Assembly (NCBI RefSeq): GCF_003026495.1
Contig: NZ_PYMA01000002.1
Coordinates: forward strand, 496,001-560,000
From: Photobacterium sanctipauli
Lineage (GTDB): Bacteria; Pseudomonadota; Gammaproteobacteria; Enterobacterales; Vibrionaceae
Direction: 5' to 3'
DNA: 64,000 bases
Shown: one piece after another, positions 22,265-31,521 of the stretch
Position numbering within the stretch: position 1 is the first letter of the stretch
How the letters are laid out: each line of letters opens with the position of its first letter
Translations under genes and position numbers: made by a program
The notes under the pieces: model-generated
Seen by the model: only the letters and a program-made list of their open reading frames with translations
The model's database searches: none
Told to the model about the DNA's origin: nothing

Positions 22265-24378
22265 TGAGGCAAGTCAGAAGCTTGGCTAGCTTTATAAACA
22301 GCCGTTTAATTTTAATTACGGTACTTTGTGCATTGTTTGCCTCGGTATTAAGTGCTTTATATACATTGGTTGAGTTCAACTTCTCGGTAAAACCTGAATT
22401 ATTGAAAAAAGCTAATGCCATTGCCCAGATTGTCCATGATGATGTTGAGCTTGCGGTGAATGCCGGTATTCCTTTTAATGAAATTCGTGGGATGGACGCT
22501 TACCTTGATGACTCGCTTTCAAAATACCCTGAATTAACATTTGTTGCGGTGACCGCAGGCGACAACTTACTTTATCAGGCTGGGGTCGTCTCCGATCTGA
22601 GTACTGTCGATACACTCGCTTTTGAGCAAGTCTCTAAGCAGTACCTGAATGCATCGTTATTAGAGCGAATCAGTGTGGCTGCTAGCCAACTGCCTTCGAT
22701 TTTCTCTTCCCCCTTTACCGACAGCCCGCCACAGAGCGATGTGTTCAGGCTACCGCTTGAAGCGGCGCAAGCTGTTAATGGCAGCGTTTATGTGGGATTA
22801 AGTGCGACTTATATCCAATCTCAACTGATCGACATCTTCTTCGATATCGGCATTGTATTGATTGCGGTACTGCTAGTGTGTTTTGAAGTCGTAATGGTTG
22901 TGGTCATGGTCTATATTTCAGGGCCATTGGAAGAGTCGGAAACCATTTTACGTCGACAAATCAACGGTGACTTCTCGGTTGACGAGAATACGTCAGTGCG
23001 CGGCACCATTGGCCTGTTTTCGAATCGCCTCAACCATGACTCACGTAAACTCCAAAATAAATTCAGTCAGCTGTTTGGCAGCCAAGGCCAAGCGGAGTCG
23101 GCAAGCTTTAAAGCCCGCTTAAAGGAAATCGCGGAAAAATTCCGCCTGCAAAACAAGTTGGAAGTGCGTAAGGGCGATATTGTTGATGCGCGCATCCCAC
23201 TGTTTGTTTTCTCATTTGGCGAGGAATTGCAAAAGTCATTCATGCCGTTGTACGTGGCGGAATTCTACGAGCCAACGTCGTGGATCTCGAAAGATGTCAT
23301 GCTTGGGCTACCTATTTCGGTGTTTATGTTCGTCATCGCTGCATTTACGCCTTTTGCCGCTAAGTGGGTTGAGCGCTGGGGACAAAAAAGGTTGTTCCTT
23401 GTTGGCCTTATTCCAGCGATTGCAGGTTATCTCGGCTGTGCGTTTGCAACCAACAGTATGGATATCGTTATCTCTCGGGGCGTGACGGCGTTTGGCTATG
23501 CGATCATCACCATTAGCTGCCAGAGCTATATTGCTGCGGTAGTCACAGCAGGAAATCGTGCCAAGGGGATGTCGATATTTGTTGGGGTGCTGATGACCGC
23601 AACCATGTGCGGAACCGCATTGGGTGGCATTATCGCTGACCGTATTGGCTATCAGCCAGTGTTCTTGCTATCGGCGGTACTTGCCGCATTTGCTGGCCTT
23701 CTCACATGGCGCATGTTCACCGGTGAGTTGGATACCGCAAGCAATAAGCAGGTGAAACAAAAGGGTGGGCTGATGCAATTGGCGCGCAACGTTAAGTTTG
23801 TTGCCATCGTTGTGTGCTGTGCGATCCCGGCGAAGATAGTGCTTACTGGCTTCTTGTATTTCCTTGTCCCGCTTTATTTGGTGTCGCTTGATGCCAGCCA
23901 GTCTGAGATTGGCCGCATCATGATGATCTACTCGTTGGTGATCATTCCATTAAGCCCTATTGCCTCGGGTATTGCCGATAAGACCCAGAAAACCCGTGAG
24001 CTGATAGTGCTTGGCACCGTGTTGTCTGGGGCTATCTTGCTGTCGCTTTATGGGGAGGCTTCACTGTTCAAGATCATCTTGGCGGTTACCCTGATGGGCA
24101 TTGCCCACTCGATCCTCAAAGCGCCATTGATTGCTTGTGCACTGGAAGCTTCCGAAGCCACACCAGAAGTGAGCCGTACCGAAGTGCTCGGCATACTCCG
24201 TACCGCAGAGCGTATTGGTAGTGTGCTGGGACCAATTCTCGTGGCTGCACTGTTGGCTGTGGGTAACTATGGCATGGCGATGGCTATTGTTGGTGCAGGT
24301 ATTATCGCCAGTGGCTTATTAATGCTGGTCTTCTTGAACATGCCATCGACACAGCGAAGCAAGGAGGCGCAAGCATGA
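22264..24378 (+). CDS. Sensor-like domain fused to an MFS transporter
   Basis: The product has 704 residues. Residues 11-33 are a membrane helix, about 34-186 a periplasmic domain, about 187-218 a second helix, then a hydrophilic HAMP-like linker to about 310. From about 311 to 700 there is a 12-helix major facilitator domain with DRIGYQPVFLLSA and WVERWGQKRLF loops resembling the conserved inter-helix MFS motifs. Fusion of a receptor-type N-terminus to an MFS permease is unusual. Start and stop codons overlap with both neighbours (1 and 4 bases), so the three genes are translationally coupled. I infer a transporter gated or localised by a periplasmic ligand, perhaps delivered by the binding protein downstream. 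Confidence 0.8.
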   Translation: MRQVRSLASFINSRLILITVLCALFASVLSALYTLVEFNFSVKPELLKKANAIAQIVHDDVELAVNAGIPFNEIRGMDAYLDDSLSKYPELTFVAVTAGDNLLYQAGVVSDLSTVDTLAFEQVSKQYLNASLLERISVAASQLPSIFSSPFTDSPPQSDVFRLPLEAAQAVNGSVYVGLSATYIQSQLIDIFFDIGIVLIAVLLVCFEVVMVVVMVYISGPLEESETILRRQINGDFSVDENTSVRGTIGLFSNRLNHDSRKLQNKFSQLFGSQGQAESASFKARLKEIAEKFRLQNKLEVRKGDIVDARIPLFVFSFGEELQKSFMPLYVAEFYEPTSWISKDVMLGLPISVFMFVIAAFTPFAAKWVERWGQKRLFLVGLIPAIAGYLGCAFATNSMDIVISRGVTAFGYAIITISCQSYIAAVVTAGNRAKGMSIFVGVLMTATMCGTALGGIIADRIGYQPVFLLSAVLAAFAGLLTWRMFTGELDTASNKQVKQKGGLMQLARNVKFVAIVVCCAIPAKIVLTGFLYFLVPLYLVSLDASQSEIGRIMMIYSLVIIPLSPIASGIADKTQKTRELIVLGTVLSGAILLSLYGEASLFKIILAVTLMGIAHSILKAPLIACALEASEATPEVSRTEVLGILRTAERIGSVLGPILVAALLAVGNYGMAMAIVGAGIIASGLLMLVFLNMPSTQRSKEAQA

Positions 24379-25394
24379 AGCGAATCGTCCATCCGTTAAT
24401 CATTGCTGCTTTTTCAATCTTGCTTGGCCTGACTTCGGTTGCTAAGGCTAACCAGCCAATCACTGTGTATATGGCGGTATGGCGAGGATGTGAGGAGGCC
24501 TGCCAGGGTTTTAAAGATTATCTGAAAAACAATGGTTATCCAGTTGAAGTGATTGTTAGCGATGCCGGCCGTGACCGCTCAAAGCTCGCAAGCATGTTAG
24601 AAGAGGCAAAAACGCTTTCGCCTGATTTGGTGGTGACCTGGGGCACTAGCGTCACCAAGGCCTTGATTGGTACCCATGACGAGTATGGGCAAGCGACCAA
24701 GCTGGGTGACATTCCTGCATTGTTCATGATTGTTGCCGACCCGCTCGGTGCCAACATTATTACAGAGAAACACCAAACTGGCCGACCAACCGTAGCGGGT
24801 ATTCGAAACCGCATCAGTGAAGACGTGCAAATCCGTGCTATGCGGGAGTATTTCCCGGTTAACAAAGTGGGTGTGGTGTATTCCGAGGCTGAGCTTAACT
24901 CAGTCCTTAATACTGAGAAGCTCAAAGCGTTGGGCCTAGATATGCAATTTGAGGTTGTGGAGCAACGCTACGAATTGGATGAAAACGGCAAGCCACTGCC
25001 TGGGCAATTTGAAAGTCGGATGAGCCAGCTGGCCGAGCAAGGTGTGGATGTGGTGTACGTTGGCTCTAGCTCTTACAACCTCGCCAATAGTGATGCCTTC
25101 ACCGAAGCCGCCATAAAATACGGCCTGCCTGTTGCCAGTGCCTACGACTCGATGGTGACAGGATCCTCGGCCTTGATTTCGGTCTCCAATAAGTATTACC
25201 GGGTCGGTCAGCTGGCCGCCAACCGAGCCGCAAAGATTTTATTTGAAGGGGTAGCGCCGGGCGATCTTCCCATCGCAGAGTTAAGCCGCTACTCGATGTC
25301 AATCAACATGGCTGTGGCTCGGCAGATGTCGCTGTATCCGCCAATTCAATTGGTGCGGTTCGCCAATTTAGTCAATACCGCGGAAGGGAAGTAA
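24375..25394 (+). CDS. Periplasmic substrate-binding protein, ABC_sub_bind (TrpX-like) family
   Basis: This 339-residue protein has a 25-residue signal peptide ending SVAKA. The two-lobed fold typical of PF04392 proteins is suggested by TWGTSVTKAL and PALFMIVADPLGANI near residues 90-125 and by VDVVYVGSSSYN later. Such proteins normally deliver ligands to ABC transporters, but no ABC ATPase or permease gene is nearby. Instead it follows the MFS fusion with a four-base overlap. It ends 42 bases before vgrG, so read-through into the T6SS genes is likely. The ligand is unknown. Confidence 0.85.
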   Translation: MKRIVHPLIIAAFSILLGLTSVAKANQPITVYMAVWRGCEEACQGFKDYLKNNGYPVEVIVSDAGRDRSKLASMLEEAKTLSPDLVVTWGTSVTKALIGTHDEYGQATKLGDIPALFMIVADPLGANIITEKHQTGRPTVAGIRNRISEDVQIRAMREYFPVNKVGVVYSEAELNSVLNTEKLKALGLDMQFEVVEQRYELDENGKPLPGQFESRMSQLAEQGVDVVYVGSSSYNLANSDAFTEAAIKYGLPVASAYDSMVTGSSALISVSNKYYRVGQLAANRAAKILFEGVAPGDLPIAELSRYSMSINMAVARQMSLYPPIQLVRFANLVNTAEGK

Positions 25395-25436
25395 GGGAGT
25401 GGCACATGAGAAGGATGACTCGAGAGGTTGCCAACG

Positions 25437-27500
25437 ATGAATGAATTACTGGATGCGCAAAGCAGTTTCCTCGTGATCAAGGACGCCAGCAACAAGGAGT
25501 TTGTTGCTTCTGACCTTACGGTGAAAGAATCTCTCAGTGGCGAATACCAATGGAGCGTTGATGTCTTGGTATCTAAGTCAGAGCCATCTGCTTGGGTGGG
25601 GGAGTCGCTAAGCTGTAATGTCTACAATGTGCTAGGCGAGAGCCGCACGAGTCTTCGTGAGTTCCAGGGGGTGGTGGTTAAAGCACAGGCGCAATCACAG
25701 CGGATTGATTCAAGCTATTTCGGTATTACATTGACCGTCAAACCTTGGATCTATCTATTGCGTTATTCACGTCAGTGCCGCGTTTTTCAAGCCCAAACAA
25801 CTCAGGCGATTGTCACCTCTATTTTTGATGAGCTGGGCTTCAAAGGCAGCTACAGCGTCAAGAGCATGCCGTCAACCAAGCGCGAGTATTGCGTGCAGTT
25901 CAATGAGTCTGATTTTGATTTTGTGACACGCTTGCTGGCAGAAGAAGGGGTGCATTTTTATTACGGCAAAGATAAGAATGCAGGCACGCTCTACCTGCAA
26001 CAAGCCTCGAATGCTTTCTCGAAGGACGATTCTGTCAAGTTGGATTATGCGTCGGCCCCCACTGGCGATAATGACATTATCGATAGCTGGCAGCGCGAGC
26101 ATGCTTTCCACAGTGCCTCGCTTGAAATAACGGGCTATGACTATAACCAATCCAAGTTAATTACCAGCAAGGCGAAAAAGACGAAGTACACGGTATCGGG
26201 CAATACCAAGCTTACGGATTACCGCTACCCGGCAGCTAGTCTTACTGGGGCTTACACGGACTTAGCTTCCTCGCTGGCCGATGTACAACGTGCCCAGCTG
26301 GACTCTGACTACCACTGTGTTTATGCCAAAACAACGTCGGCTGATGTTTGCGTTGGCCATTACATTGCACTGGCATCGCATAGCCAAAGCGGCGAGGAGG
26401 GCAATTATCTAGTGTCTGAGCTGAGCTACACCTTTGCCAGTAACGATGCCAATGGGTTCAGCGTACAAGCTGATTTTACCTGTATTCCCGACGATCAAGA
26501 TTTTTACCCCGAGATGAAAACGAAACCGGTGCTGCACGGCCTTCAGTCTGCCGTTGTGGCGGGCAGCAAAGAAGGCGAACCCGCCAATGATGCATTAGGC
26601 AGGGTGAGGATCAAATTTCATTGGGACAGTGAAACCGGCGATAAAACCAGTTGCTGGGTACGGGTGGCCCAAGGAATGGCTGGTGGTAGTTATGGCGCCC
26701 AGTTTTTGCCAAGGGCGGGGCAGGAAGTGTTGGTGAGTTTTATCAATGGCGATCCAGACCAGCCTGTTGTGGTATCGAGCGTGTATAACAGTGGCAACAA
26801 ACCACCTTACCCTACCGCGAACACCACCCAGAGCGGGATCAAAACCAAGCTTACCGGGGAGTCTAACGAATTACGTTTCGATGATAAGAAAGACAACGAA
26901 GCGGTTTATCTACATGCCGCCAAGGATTTCACCAGCGAAGTGGTGAATGACCATCAAGAAACGGTGGGTGGCGAGATGAAACTGACCGTAACCAAAAATA
27001 TTGCCCAAAGTGTTGAGCAAGCATTTTCCCTCACTGCCAAGGAAGGCATTACCGTTACGTCCAACAAGAACTATGGCTTGAAGGCCGATGAAGCAATCAC
27101 GGCTCAAGCCAAATCCATCACCATTACAGGGTCTGATTCGCTGACCTTGAAAGTGGGCGACAGCAAAATTGTGATGAGCAGCAGCAAGATAGAGTTATCT
27201 AGCAGCCAGGTTTCGATCGCGGGTGACTCTAAAGTGGCTATCGACGGTGGCAGTATCAGCCAATCGGGTAGCTCGGTGAGTTTGTCATCGGATGGTTCGT
27301 TAAGTGCCAAGGCGGGCAGTTCGATGTCGCTGCAGGCGAACAGCAGCCTCACGGCGAAGGCGACCAGTAGCGTAACGGTAAAAGGGTTGAATGCTACGTT
27401 GCAAGGGGATGTCGGCGCAACAGTGAAAGGCACGGCCAAGACTGAAGTGAGCTCGAGTGGGCAAACAGCCGTTAAAGGCGGGATTGTGATGGTGAACTGA
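25437..27500 (+). CDS. vgrG: T6SS spike protein VgrG (TssI)
   Basis: The 687-residue protein has an N-terminal gp27-like region to about 390, the OB-fold signature (GRVRIKFHWD, then PRAGQEVLVSFINGDPDQP) around 390-450, and a serine-, alanine- and glycine-rich beta-helix to the end. It trimerises and tips the Hcp tube. There is no C-terminal effector extension; the protein ends with the spike. The ATG at 25437 has GAGAGG nine bases upstream; an upstream TTG at 25428 overlaps this site and is rejected. Effector loading must therefore depend on PAAR or adaptor proteins. It overlaps the next gene by one base. Confidence 0.95.
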   Translation: MNELLDAQSSFLVIKDASNKEFVASDLTVKESLSGEYQWSVDVLVSKSEPSAWVGESLSCNVYNVLGESRTSLREFQGVVVKAQAQSQRIDSSYFGITLTVKPWIYLLRYSRQCRVFQAQTTQAIVTSIFDELGFKGSYSVKSMPSTKREYCVQFNESDFDFVTRLLAEEGVHFYYGKDKNAGTLYLQQASNAFSKDDSVKLDYASAPTGDNDIIDSWQREHAFHSASLEITGYDYNQSKLITSKAKKTKYTVSGNTKLTDYRYPAASLTGAYTDLASSLADVQRAQLDSDYHCVYAKTTSADVCVGHYIALASHSQSGEEGNYLVSELSYTFASNDANGFSVQADFTCIPDDQDFYPEMKTKPVLHGLQSAVVAGSKEGEPANDALGRVRIKFHWDSETGDKTSCWVRVAQGMAGGSYGAQFLPRAGQEVLVSFINGDPDQPVVVSSVYNSGNKPPYPTANTTQSGIKTKLTGESNELRFDDKKDNEAVYLHAAKDFTSEVVNDHQETVGGEMKLTVTKNIAQSVEQAFSLTAKEGITVTSNKNYGLKADEAITAQAKSITITGSDSLTLKVGDSKIVMSSSKIELSSSQVSIAGDSKVAIDGGSISQSGSSVSLSSDGSLSAKAGSSMSLQANSSLTAKATSSVTVKGLNATLQGDVGATVKGTAKTEVSSSGQTAVKGGIVMVN

Positions 27501-28102
27501 TGATGAAAAAAATACCGTACAACAGCGCCGCGCCCATTTTGGCCCATTGTGATTTCTCGCCTGAGGTGATGGCGTCCATTAACCCGGATGCTGCGCCATT
27601 AGCATTGGTGAATCAACTGAAAGAGGAAGGTTACTTCATTGAGCTCGCCAACTTTTATGCCCATGCCTTACCAATGCGAGAGGCCATATGGTGGTGTATC
27701 CAAGCGTTAAAGTTGCGCCAGCAAGCGTGGACGGCAATCGAGGCTCAACTTATTGAAGCTTGCACACTCTGGGTGCGAGAGCCAAATGAACGGGCACGCC
27801 GGGAAATAGAGCAACAACTAGCCTCACTGGCCGATGATCGGGCACCGAAATGGTTGGGGCTGGCTGTGTTCTGGAGCGGGACGGGCAGTATTGCCCCCGC
27901 AGACAACCCCGTCGTTATGCCCGTTGAACACCTTTATGCCAAAGCAGTCGCCGGTGCTGTGAATACCGCTGCGGTACTGCCGGAATGGCAAGGCCATAAG
28001 CCGTTTTACCAAGCCGTGTTTAAGGCTGCCTTTGATATTGCCAATGGTGGCAAAGGGAGTGCAGAGCAAGGAGAAGCATCATGCCAAGCGCTGCAAGACT
28101 AA
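27500..28102 (+). CDS. T6SS-associated DUF6931-like protein
   Basis: This 200-residue soluble protein sits between vgrG and PAAR, overlapping both. The sequence is alanine-rich and helical, with repeated tryptophans (EAIWWCIQALKLRQQAWTAI near residues 65-85). I recall similar proteins, in DUF6931, at this place in vibrio T6SS clusters, sometimes mislabelled as twin-arginine signal proteins. There is no catalytic motif. The position suggests an adaptor or chaperone for spike loading (inference). Confidence 0.65.
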   Translation: MMKKIPYNSAAPILAHCDFSPEVMASINPDAAPLALVNQLKEEGYFIELANFYAHALPMREAIWWCIQALKLRQQAWTAIEAQLIEACTLWVREPNERARREIEQQLASLADDRAPKWLGLAVFWSGTGSIAPADNPVVMPVEHLYAKAVAGAVNTAAVLPEWQGHKPFYQAVFKAAFDIANGGKGSAEQGEASCQALQD

Positions 28103-28380
28103 TGGACATGCATACTTGCCCGATGCAAACACCAGGCACGCCGCCAATCCCGCATGTAGGCGGCCCCATTGTTGGGCCGGGAGCGGCAACGGTGCTGATT
28201 TGCTATATGCCAGCAGCCAAAATGGGCGACACGGTTACGTGCGTCGGCCCACCAGACAGTATTACCAAAGGCAGTGCAACTGTGCTCATCAGTAACATGC
28301 CAGCAGCAAGAATGGGCGATACCACAGCCCATGGCGGTTCAATCGTAGTAGGTGCCCCGACGGTACAGATTGGTGGTTAA
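28081..28380 (+). CDS. PAAR-domain spike tip protein
   Basis: This 99-residue protein is little more than a PAAR domain: PSAARLMDMHTCP at the start, then PIPHVGGPIVGPGAATVLI, and repeated MPAAKMGDT and MPAARMGDT motifs. PAAR caps the VgrG trimer and sharpens it; histidines and cysteines of the domain bind a metal. AAGGAG lies eight bases upstream of the ATG, and the gene overlaps the preceding one by 22 bases. It has no effector extension, so a separate effector would have to bind it. The next gene is a candidate. Confidence 0.93.
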   Translation: MPSAARLMDMHTCPMQTPGTPPIPHVGGPIVGPGAATVLICYMPAAKMGDTVTCVGPPDSITKGSATVLISNMPAARMGDTTAHGGSIVVGAPTVQIGG

Positions 28381-28410
28381 TTTGGAACGAAAAGCTTAGT
28401 GGAGAGAGCT

Positions 28411-29460
28411 ATGCCGACTTACACCCGTGGAGACATTATTTCGCAAACCACGTTTTGGAGTACCTACCACAAACGTGAGCAGATTGAAGAACTGGTTGAG
28501 CAAGCCAAGGTTGCCAACAAGGAGCTTCATAAGTTCATGCTGGATCTGACCAGGAACGTTAAAAATGAAAGCGGTAAGCCGATTAAGTATTCTCGCGGTC
28601 CGCTGAAAACCCGTGAGCGTATCGCAGAAAAATGCGGCATTACTATTTGGGATGATCCGAGTACGGATCAAACTTCCGGGGTGAAGACTCCGCTGGAGGT
28701 TAAGGACATTGCTCGTGCAACCATAGTGTTCAGCACCATTGCACAGATGATGGCATTCAGAAATTACATATACACCACCCCGAACTACCAAAATATCAAA
28801 GATAAACAATCGCCTGCGGTGAAAGATCTTTGGACCAAGGGGATTGATGACCAGTACAAGGATGTGAAGTTTTTCCTTGAGGTTTACATTGAATTCACGG
28901 GCAAAGTGACTAACCGCCCGCCTGAAAAACGGACTATCCCTCACATTGTTGAATTGCAGCTCAATGTGGCGCAAATGGCGCGTGGCAAAAGCTATGGCCA
29001 TGCCTTCTACAACCTTTCCCGTCTCGCCAAGATTAATGGTAGTGACCGCTTTGTTTGGAACGACCCTAACTGCGTCATCACCGTACCGGGGGCCAAAAAG
29101 GGCAATGTCGGTAACAAGTTAAGAACGGCCATCGTGATGTGCCGCAGTATGGCGCTGGGTGATGAGAAGGTCTTACTGGCCACCAATATTCTCTCGAAGC
29201 TGCTGAGCAATAATTTGCGACTGCTCGATAAGCGCGTAACAGGCAAAAAAGTCGAGCATAACGTTTACGAGAACGGCACGACCCCATTGGTGATCCGTTG
29301 TGGCCCTTATGATCCGTCAACCGCGGCAAACCAGGATTCAGGGGCGGCACAGGCGTGGGCAATCAATCATTTGTCGAGCTTTGTATGGGGGAACTTTACC
29401 GCGTTCCAACGTAAGCCGGGTGTCACGGGTACCGCAGCCAATTGGTTTGCAGAGCACTAG
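28411..29460 (+). CDS. RelA/SpoT-like nucleotidyltransferase-fold protein, candidate T6SS effector
   Basis: The 349-residue protein lies between PAAR and tssA. Its middle resembles the RelA/SpoT synthetase fold: basic PLKTRERIAEKCG (64-76), where the ATP-binding lysines and arginines lie; DIARATIVF (99-107), matching the D-x-x-(G/A)-x-R-(I/V) strand; YKDVKFFLEVYI (149-160), matching the Y-x-S-x-H G-loop strand though its histidine is missing; and VELQLNVAQMARGKSYGHAFY (180-200), matching E-I-Q-I-R-T followed by H-x-x-Y. The catalytic Glu181 is present. About 140 C-terminal residues have no known match. The start is ATG 28411 with GGAGAGAG upstream. Tas1 of Pseudomonas shows that this fold can be a T6SS toxin. 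No cognate immunity gene is obvious, so a structural role is possible. Confidence 0.5.
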   Translation: MPTYTRGDIISQTTFWSTYHKREQIEELVEQAKVANKELHKFMLDLTRNVKNESGKPIKYSRGPLKTRERIAEKCGITIWDDPSTDQTSGVKTPLEVKDIARATIVFSTIAQMMAFRNYIYTTPNYQNIKDKQSPAVKDLWTKGIDDQYKDVKFFLEVYIEFTGKVTNRPPEKRTIPHIVELQLNVAQMARGKSYGHAFYNLSRLAKINGSDRFVWNDPNCVITVPGAKKGNVGNKLRTAIVMCRSMALGDEKVLLATNILSKLLSNNLRLLDKRVTGKKVEHNVYENGTTPLVIRCGPYDPSTAANQDSGAAQAWAINHLSSFVWGNFTAFQRKPGVTGTAANWFAEH

Positions 29461-29512
29461 CGTTTTGAAGCGTTAGAGCTAGCGTCTAGCGTCAGAAAAG
29501 GAATTTAGATTT

Positions 29513-30922
29513 ATGTTCGATGAATTACTTCAGCCAATTTCGCCAGAGCAGCCGGGCGGGGAGTACCTCAAGGATAACCGTGCTTTATATCGCTCGTACC
29601 GTAATGCGTTCAATATTGCACAGTCATCGTTCCGCCAGCTTATCGAAACACCAGACGCGCTAGAGGATGTAGAAGCGGTAAATGCCAACAGCGACAACTG
29701 GAATCAACTCGCTGCGGATTGCCGAAGTTGTTTGTCAGAACACTCCAAAGATGTCGAGATTTTCTCTTGGTACACGGTTGCCCAGCTGTTTACCGCAGAG
29801 CCAATCAGCAACCTAGCCATTGCCTTACTGACTTTCGAGCAAGTCGTTAATCAGCATTGGGATAGCCTGCAGCCGATATTGCCCGAGAAAAAGCGCAAGG
29901 GAGAAAGTGAACAAGAGCAGGCCAAAGAAGTGGCCGAGCATCGGGTTAAACCTCTGTTGCAACTGGTGGGTGATACTGCCGAAAGTGGCTTGCTTTATAT
30001 GCCGCTGCAAATGCTACCGCTGGTTGGTGACATTGATTACGGCAGTTTCTTTGCTGCGGAAAAGGCCGGTAGTCTGGCAGAGCTCCAACAAAAGGCCGTT
30101 GGCTTTTTTAGCTCAGAGCAGGCCGAGCTCAATACGAAAATCATCGCCCTAGGTCAGGTGCATGATGCGATGCAGTCATTGGAAAAGGCCATTGGCGAGA
30201 AGTGTATTGCTGCCGGGACGACGGGCGTGAGCTTTCGTTTTGCCAAAGAAAGTATTGAGCGTTTGATCAATGCGATGCAATACCTCGTCGGTGATCAGTT
30301 TTCACGCTGGCCACTTGATCCAGAACCGGCAGAGTCACAACCAGAACAAACGAATACCGAGACAGGTGTGCCTGCGCCAGCTGTCCGGGCTGATTCTGGT
30401 GAAAGGCTTGGTGAAAACCTAAAGGGAGGAAATACACCCAACTTACAACAAACAGCCCAACTTGATATACAGCCAGCAGCTCAGCCAGTTGCCGTCAATG
30501 CCAACGCATTGGCATCGCGGGATCATGCCTTGGCGGAGCTACAAAAAATCGCAGATTACTTCCAGCAAACGGAACCCCATAGCCCTATCTACTTATTGTT
30601 AAAACGGGCAATTCGCTGGGGGGGCATGTCATTGCCTGATTTGCTTCAGGAGCTGGTGGGTGAGCAGGGATCGGTTAACCAAAGGATCCAACAACTGGCC
30701 GGGCTGGAAAGTGCCGACCATCAGGCGGAACTTGTGCCTGTGGATACAGCAACAAGCATGAATGTGCACAGTGGCGTGAATAGCCCGAGCAACGTTGATG
30801 CTGCAACAAGCGAAGTTCAAGCGTCATCCGCTGTTTCGATGCCACTTGAGGAACCAACCCAAAGTTCAGTAACGGCAAACGACAACACCCCAAGCGGTGG
30901 TTTGTCCGAGATTGAATGGTAA
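29513..30922 (+). CDS. tssA: T6SS component TssA (ImpA_N domain)
   Basis: The 469-residue protein begins with the ImpA_N domain; LLQPISPEQPGGEYL near residues 5-19 is its signature. A glutamine- and proline-rich linker (about 275-330) leads to a C-terminal helical domain with SPIYLLLKRAIRWGGMSLPDLL, typical of TssA/VasJ types. TssA helps sheath assembly from the baseplate and caps the growing end. The last 90 residues are low-complexity, rich in serine, threonine and asparagine. AAGGAATTTAG precedes the ATG. Confidence 0.92.
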   Translation: MFDELLQPISPEQPGGEYLKDNRALYRSYRNAFNIAQSSFRQLIETPDALEDVEAVNANSDNWNQLAADCRSCLSEHSKDVEIFSWYTVAQLFTAEPISNLAIALLTFEQVVNQHWDSLQPILPEKKRKGESEQEQAKEVAEHRVKPLLQLVGDTAESGLLYMPLQMLPLVGDIDYGSFFAAEKAGSLAELQQKAVGFFSSEQAELNTKIIALGQVHDAMQSLEKAIGEKCIAAGTTGVSFRFAKESIERLINAMQYLVGDQFSRWPLDPEPAESQPEQTNTETGVPAPAVRADSGERLGENLKGGNTPNLQQTAQLDIQPAAQPVAVNANALASRDHALAELQKIADYFQQTEPHSPIYLLLKRAIRWGGMSLPDLLQELVGEQGSVNQRIQQLAGLESADHQAELVPVDTATSMNVHSGVNSPSNVDAATSEVQASSAVSMPLEEPTQSSVTANDNTPSGGLSEIEW

Positions 30923-30974
30923 TCAAATCTTTAATTTTTAATGCATGACCATGGTCAAGAAAGAGGGATAAGAA

Positions 30975-31499
30975 ATGGCTTCTATTTTTATGCGAATCGA
31001 CGGACTGAATGATATTAAAGGTGCAGCAACCATTGGTGATATTGGTGGCAAAAAAGGCTTTTTTGCGCTCGACACCATGAGCTGGGGGGCAAACCGTGGC
31101 GTCACTGTTGATGTGGGTAACGCAAACAATGCTGATAAAGGGATGGTTTCTCTTGATGCCATTAATATCTCACGAATCTCAGATGGTGCTTCGCCACATT
31201 TAACGACCTTCCTTTTCGCACCGGGTGCCGAAGGTAAAACGGTTGAAATTCTAATGACCAAACCATCTCGTGACGGTGCAGGCGCCGATCCGTATTTGGT
31301 CATGACGTTAGAGAAGGCACGTATTGCCGGCTACAACATCAGTGGTTCTGACGGCAACCTGCCAGCCGAGGACTTTAGTCTGACTTATACCACGTTAACC
31401 AAGGTGTACTACCAAGAAAACGATGCCGGCAAAATCGAGAAAGGCGATACCGTCAAGTTTGACTGTACAACAGGCAAGTTAGAGTCAAAAGCAAGCTAA
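30975..31499 (+). CDS. hcp: T6SS inner tube protein Hcp (TssD)
   Basis: The 174-residue protein begins MASIFMRIDGLNDIKGAA and has the beta-barrel pattern of Hcp, which forms hexameric rings that stack into the secreted tube. The length is close to the usual 160-172 residues. AGAGGGATAAGAA lies before the ATG. It sits between tssA and tssB in the main array, with about 50 bases of space upstream that could hold an extra promoter, although I see no clear match. Confidence 0.95.
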   Translation: MASIFMRIDGLNDIKGAATIGDIGGKKGFFALDTMSWGANRGVTVDVGNANNADKGMVSLDAINISRISDGASPHLTTFLFAPGAEGKTVEILMTKPSRDGAGADPYLVMTLEKARIAGYNISGSDGNLPAEDFSLTYTTLTKVYYQENDAGKIEKGDTVKFDCTTGKLESKAS

Positions 31500-31521
31500 T
31501 TAGATTGGAAGGAGATACCAC

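Noticed and set aside
25437-27500. An effector domain on VgrG
   Set aside because: The sequence ends in the repetitive beta-helix with no extra C-terminal domain.
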